From Acidiphilium rubrum (GTDB taxonomy: Bacteria; Pseudomonadota; Alphaproteobacteria; Acetobacterales; Acetobacteraceae), in NCBI RefSeq assembly GCF_900156265.1, contig NZ_FTNE01000015.1:27999-91998 (forward strand): 64,000 nt of DNA, written 5' to 3'. Positions 61,383-64,000 of this stretch are shown here, piece after piece. The notes beneath the pieces are model-generated. The model searched no databases, was not told the DNA's origin, and saw only the letters and a program-made list of their open reading frames with translations. The stretch's first letter is position 1, and the number at the start of each line of letters is the position of its first letter. The position numbers and the translations under genes are program-made.

Positions 61383-63065
61383 TTATTCCAGCAGTCCGAG
61401 GCGGCGCAGGGCCGACATCTGGCGGACCATGACGAGGTCGGCCACGCGCGCGGCATCGCGCTCGGCGGCTGGGTCGGCCGCGTAGGTTGCAAGCGCGTTC
61501 AGGCGGATGATCAGAGCCTGGCCGCCTTCGAGCAGGCTGGACGGGACGAGGGCTTCGCCGTTGGTCCAACGGTGGGTGTCTTCGTCGTTGTGCCAGCCGG
61601 ACCGCAGGGTGGGTTCGTCGAGCCTGATGGCCCGGCTGCCGCTGGCGGTTTCGACCTCGAGGGAGGCGATGTCGAGGCCGAGGCGGCGGCGGTCACGCGA
61701 GGCGGCGTCGTACTCGGCGGGAACCATGGCGTTGGATACCAGTACGACATTGACGCAAGGCTGGATCAGATCGATCCGGTAGGTCAGGCTGTCGACCACG
61801 GTGACCGGCAGGGCACCCTGCTCGGTCAGGGCGCGCAGGCGGCAATCGTGGGACTGGCGCAGTTTGGGCAGGCGCTCGAGCAGGCGGGCGCGGATGCGGG
61901 TGACGATATCGCCGGCTTCGAGGAAGGGCGCGCAGCCTTCGGCTTCGCGTTTGGTCTGCGCCATGTGCGGGTGCAGGACCATCGCGGCGCCGCTGTTTTC
62001 GAAGAAATTGCGATTGCCGGTTTCGAGATACGATTCCACGGGGAGGGATTCGGCGAGCAGGATGTCGTGGCTCTCGAGTTCAACATGGAAATAGCTGATC
62101 CGGTCGCGCGGTTCCTGGACGATCGAGCGGCCGTTGACCAGGATTTTGGCGGGGATCAGGCAGCCATCGATGAACAGGGCGTGATCGGGTGACACGTAGA
62201 GGGTGCGTTCCGGCAGGCCGTGGTCGATGGCGCCGGCTTCGATGCGGATGGGCCAGACGGTTTCCGGGCGGGGGTGGCGGGCGGCATCGATGGTGCGGTG
62301 GCCGACCCATTTGACCGGGCGCATGGCGCCGCTGTCGGTGATCAGGCGGTCGCCGGGCTCCATGTCCTCGACCGCGATATCACCGTGCAGGCCGAGCAGG
62401 CGGGTGCCTTCGAGGAAGCAGACGGTGAGGTCGATGCCGCCGTTGGGATCGGGAGCGACGTTGAAGGCGTTGGTGCCGAACGTGCCGGTGGAGAGGCTGA
62501 CACTGCCGATGACCGTGCCGTTGTTGAAGAGATCGATCACGCCGCCGGGCGCGGTTCCCTGACCGAGCAAGACCTTGTTCTGGGTAAAGGTTGCGGATGT
62601 TGCGGTAACGCCCTTCAATTCGATCTGGTCGCCGGTGCCGAAATTGTTCAGGGCTCCCAACAGATTGAGGCTCACGCCGGGATCGATCACCAGTTTGTTG
62701 CCGGCACCATCGAAATTGATGGTATCCAACGCGCTGATTCCGATTGCCGAGCCAAGCTCGAGCGTGCCGTTGCCGGTTGCCAATCCCTGACTGTTGGCGC
62801 CGATATTGAAATCGGACAACAGAGAGACGCCTGCTAATCCGGTCAGGACTTCGTCCGCGTTGCTGATATTCGTCGTCGTTAAGGCACTGACGCCGACAAT
62901 GCTCTCATTGACGTTTGCGATGATGGGCTGAGAACCAGCCGCTCCCTGTATATTAAGCGTGTCACCGACGCCTATCCCGATATCCACCGAGACATCGTAG
63001 TTGCCGGACGTGGTAATTGACCCGGTACCCAGTGCCGCTATCGTTATTAACGTGGTCCCGCTCAT
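61383..63065 (-). CDS. Hint-domain (Hedgehog/intein-like) protein
   Basis: 560 residues from ATG 63065 (AGGAGCGCC just upstream). Residues 1-210 are low-complexity, Gly/Ser/Thr/Asn-rich repeats like those of bacterial adhesins. A Hint_2 domain starts at Cys216 (CFLEGTRLLG), with VEDMEPGDRLIT, VKWVGHRTI and YVSPDHALFIDG carrying the conserved His, and ends near 345 (SYLETGNRNFF). A ~210-residue C-terminal part of unknown fold follows. Such Hint proteins in Acetobacteraceae are thought to self-process; splicing would need an Asn and a nucleophile after the domain, not evident here. No signal peptide, though the adhesin repeats suggest export. Confidence 0.85.
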   Translation of the reverse strand: MSGTTLITIAALGTGSITTSGNYDVSVDIGIGVGDTLNIQGAAGSQPIIANVNESIVGVSALTTTNISNADEVLTGLAGVSLLSDFNIGANSQGLATGNGTLELGSAIGISALDTINFDGAGNKLVIDPGVSLNLLGALNNFGTGDQIELKGVTATSATFTQNKVLLGQGTAPGGVIDLFNNGTVIGSVSLSTGTFGTNAFNVAPDPNGGIDLTVCFLEGTRLLGLHGDIAVEDMEPGDRLITDSGAMRPVKWVGHRTIDAARHPRPETVWPIRIEAGAIDHGLPERTLYVSPDHALFIDGCLIPAKILVNGRSIVQEPRDRISYFHVELESHDILLAESLPVESYLETGNRNFFENSGAAMVLHPHMAQTKREAEGCAPFLEAGDIVTRIRARLLERLPKLRQSHDCRLRALTEQGALPVTVVDSLTYRIDLIQPCVNVVLVSNAMVPAEYDAASRDRRRLGLDIASLEVETASGSRAIRLDEPTLRSGWHNDEDTHRWTNGEALVPSSLLEGGQALIIRLNALATYAADPAAERDAARVADLVMVRQMSALRRLGLLE

Positions 63066-63526
63066 GGCGCGCTCCTGCAATACGTTGATCGTATCAGGAA
63101 TACGTACGCTGAACGGTAAACGGTTTCAATCTTTTTAATTTTTGTTAACACACAATTTTAGCAAGTAATATTTTTTTAGAGACTCATGTGGAAAAATTTG
63201 TCTTGTTAGCGTATCGGATATCAGCACGCTAATTAGTTGCTCGGAAAATACGCTAGATCAAGAGGTTAATGGGGTCTTGTGTTTCGTTTCAGCTTCATGC
63301 GGTGTGATCGGCGCGGCGATCGGGTTTGAAAATGGCCGGGCGCGCGAGCGTCGCTGGTCGGTGGACGGGACGCTGCGATCGCTCCGCGTCGGACGTTGGG
63401 CGTTATTGACAAACGAAGCTCGCGTTAGATTGATTACACGTCAAGTGGTTGCGCCGTGCGGTGCTGGCGGAAATTCCGTCGTTTTATTGCTATATCGTAA
63501 CAATATAGGCGTGCATGGGTTGAGGT
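63066..63526. other. Long intergenic region upstream of the Hint gene
   Basis: About 460 bases without a convincing gene. The left ~190 bases are strikingly AT-rich compared with the window and contain the LacI-type palindrome at 63115-63128. The right half is GC-rich; an open frame of 136 codons on the plus strand (63277-63687) has very high Arg/Gly content and no coding character, so it is not annotated. It may hold the promoter of the Hint gene and remnants of decayed DNA next to the IS element. Confidence 0.7.
63115..63128 (-). promoter_or_regulatory. LacI/GalR-type operator-like palindrome upstream of the Hint gene
   Basis: On the minus strand TGAAACCGTTTACC, 50-63 bases before the Hint start. 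It shares 12 consecutive bases with the site at 17420-17433 and fits the LacI/GalR pattern at all but the last base. Confidence 0.4.
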
Positions 63527-63691
63527 TCAGGCAGGTCGAATTTCGAGATCGAAGATGGGCGTCGGGGCGTGGGTCTGGTCAGGTTGTGCCGCGCCGAAGA
63601 GGATGTGGCGGCGGGAGTCGGGCGGTGGGTCGGGGCCGAAGGGCGGTTCGGTCGGCAGGTCGATGCCCATGGCGTTGTAGAGCGTAACCAT
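63527..63691 (-). pseudogene. C-terminal fragment of an unknown gene at the edge of an IS66 element
   Basis: A minus-strand frame ending at TGA 63527 encodes LYNAMGIDLPTEPPFGPDPP and then SRRHILFGAAQPDQTH, ending FDLEIRPA. It has the composition of a real protein C-terminus. The frame runs into the presumed terminal inverted repeat of the IS66-family element at 63684, so only ~52 codons of the host gene remain on this side. I do not recognise the family. Confidence 0.5.
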
Positions 63692-64000
63692 CCGGTCTGA
63701 GCCGCCTGCCGCTACGGGAAGAAGCCGCTCATAAGAGCGCTGCTATGAGCTGATTCATATGCAGGGAGCTGTGGCGGATGGAGATCATCACGGGGACTGA
63801 GCGCCGGCGTCGCTGGCGGGATGAAGACAAGCTTCGGATTGTCGCGGAAGCTGAGGCACCGGATGCTGTATTTGCCTTGGTGGCACGGCGGCACGAGATT
63901 TCGCGAGGGCAGTTGTGGAAATGGCGCGGGCAGGTTCGGCGCGGTGAGTTGGCGCCGGTGCGGGTGGAGCCGGAGTTCATTCCGGTCCGCGTGATGGCGA
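63684..64000 (+). mobile_element. Left end of an IS66-family insertion sequence, cut by window end
   Basis: IS66-type elements usually begin GTAA and carry tnpA, tnpB and tnpC. Here GTAACCATCCGGTCTGAGCC at 63684 is a plausible terminal repeat, about 95 bases before a TnpA-like start. The right end, tnpB/tnpC and the expected 8-base target duplication lie outside the window, so the boundary is tentative. Confidence 0.55.
63778..64000 (+). CDS. tnpA: IS66-family TnpA-like transposase accessory protein (partial)
   Basis: The frame from ATG 63778 is open to the window end (74 codons). It has the HTH_Tnp_1-like region EIITGTERRRRWRDEDKLRI, then VARRHEISRGQLWKWRGQVR, and FIPVRVMA near the break, matching TnpA of IS66 elements. 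This small protein usually precedes tnpB and the DDE transposase tnpC. An upstream purine stretch AGGGAG is 12 bases away. The 3' part is outside the window. Confidence 0.85.
   Translation, partial: MEIITGTERRRRWRDEDKLRIVAEAEAPDAVFALVARRHEISRGQLWKWRGQVRRGELAPVRVEPEFIPVRVMA

Noticed and set aside
63121..63150. CtrA-like TTAA-N-TTAA site upstream of the Hint gene
   Set aside because: TTAA and TTAA are separated by 6 rather than 7 bases and the region is generally AT-rich, so chance is likely.
63277..63687. 136-codon plus-strand frame beside the IS66 end
   Set aside because: Arg/Gly-rich, no recognisable motif, and it overlaps a more protein-like frame on the other strand.

Overview
The window is GC-rich (about two thirds G+C), densely coded DNA from an alphaproteobacterium. 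The mixture points to Acetobacteraceae, most plausibly an Acidiphilium/Acidocella-like acidophile. Supporting it are a sedolisin-type (acid-active) protease, a HiPIP paired with a triheme cytochrome c of the alcohol/gluconate dehydrogenase type, a Hint-domain protein of a kind common in acetic acid bacteria, plant-type DAHP synthase and monomeric-type NADP isocitrate dehydrogenase. The genus is inference; the gene families are read from the sequence. No tRNA, rRNA or CRISPR array was seen.

Layout. 0-3.5 kb: a carbohydrate operon (DeoR regulator, PfkB kinase, FGGY pentulose kinase). 3.6-6.1 kb: PhyH dioxygenase, DUF1345 membrane protein, nucleotidyltransferase-like protein. 6.2-9.3 kb: three overlapping Tad pilus-type genes (TadE, TadE, vWA TadG). 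9.3-12.5 kb: pyrE, icd and a luciferase-like oxidoreductase. 12.6-13.1 kb: a PEP-CTERM gene with a sigma-54-type promoter and an in-frame stop before its sorting signal. 13.1-17.3 kb: an emrA-emrB-outer membrane efflux operon. 17.5-21.6 kb: an unknown gene running into a tightly overlapped run of GDPD, SbmA-like ABC transporter, DUF1499 and DUF3253 genes. 21.8-27.2 kb: degenerate EAL protein, panC, cydD-cydC. 27.3-36.6 kb: sedolisin, a GNAT remnant, SppA-like peptidase, DUF1489, an orphan CoxL-type subunit, cupin, amine oxidase, CorA and an AbrB/PemK toxin-antitoxin pair.

36.6-39.9 kb carries a xylose-type ABC transporter (xylF, xylG, xylH order of transcription, minus strand) with a readable promoter and palindrome. 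40-46 kb holds a small unknown gene, an Atm1-type exporter, a Nudix hydrolase, DUF1275, the HiPIP and the triheme cytochrome. 46.3-49.2 kb is a second sugar ABC transporter in the opposite orientation. 49.4-63.1 kb holds GST, a CPA2 antiporter, SDR, glutathione reductase, DAHP synthase, nicotinate phosphoribosyltransferase, an intact PEP-CTERM gene with a perfect sigma-54 site, FMN reductase, YidB-like, a small secreted protein, NAD synthetase and the Hint protein. The right edge enters an IS66-family element that seems to cut a host gene.

The most interesting signals are not classical genes. (1) Both PEP-CTERM genes, 45 kb apart, carry -24/-12 promoters, and one has lost its sorting signal to a single stop codon. 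(2) A dispersed ~120-bp repeat built of nested poly-T/poly-A hairpins occurs in three full and two half copies, always at gene ends, and supplies the stop codon of one gene. (3) A LacI-type operator sequence is shared by two distant intergenic regions.
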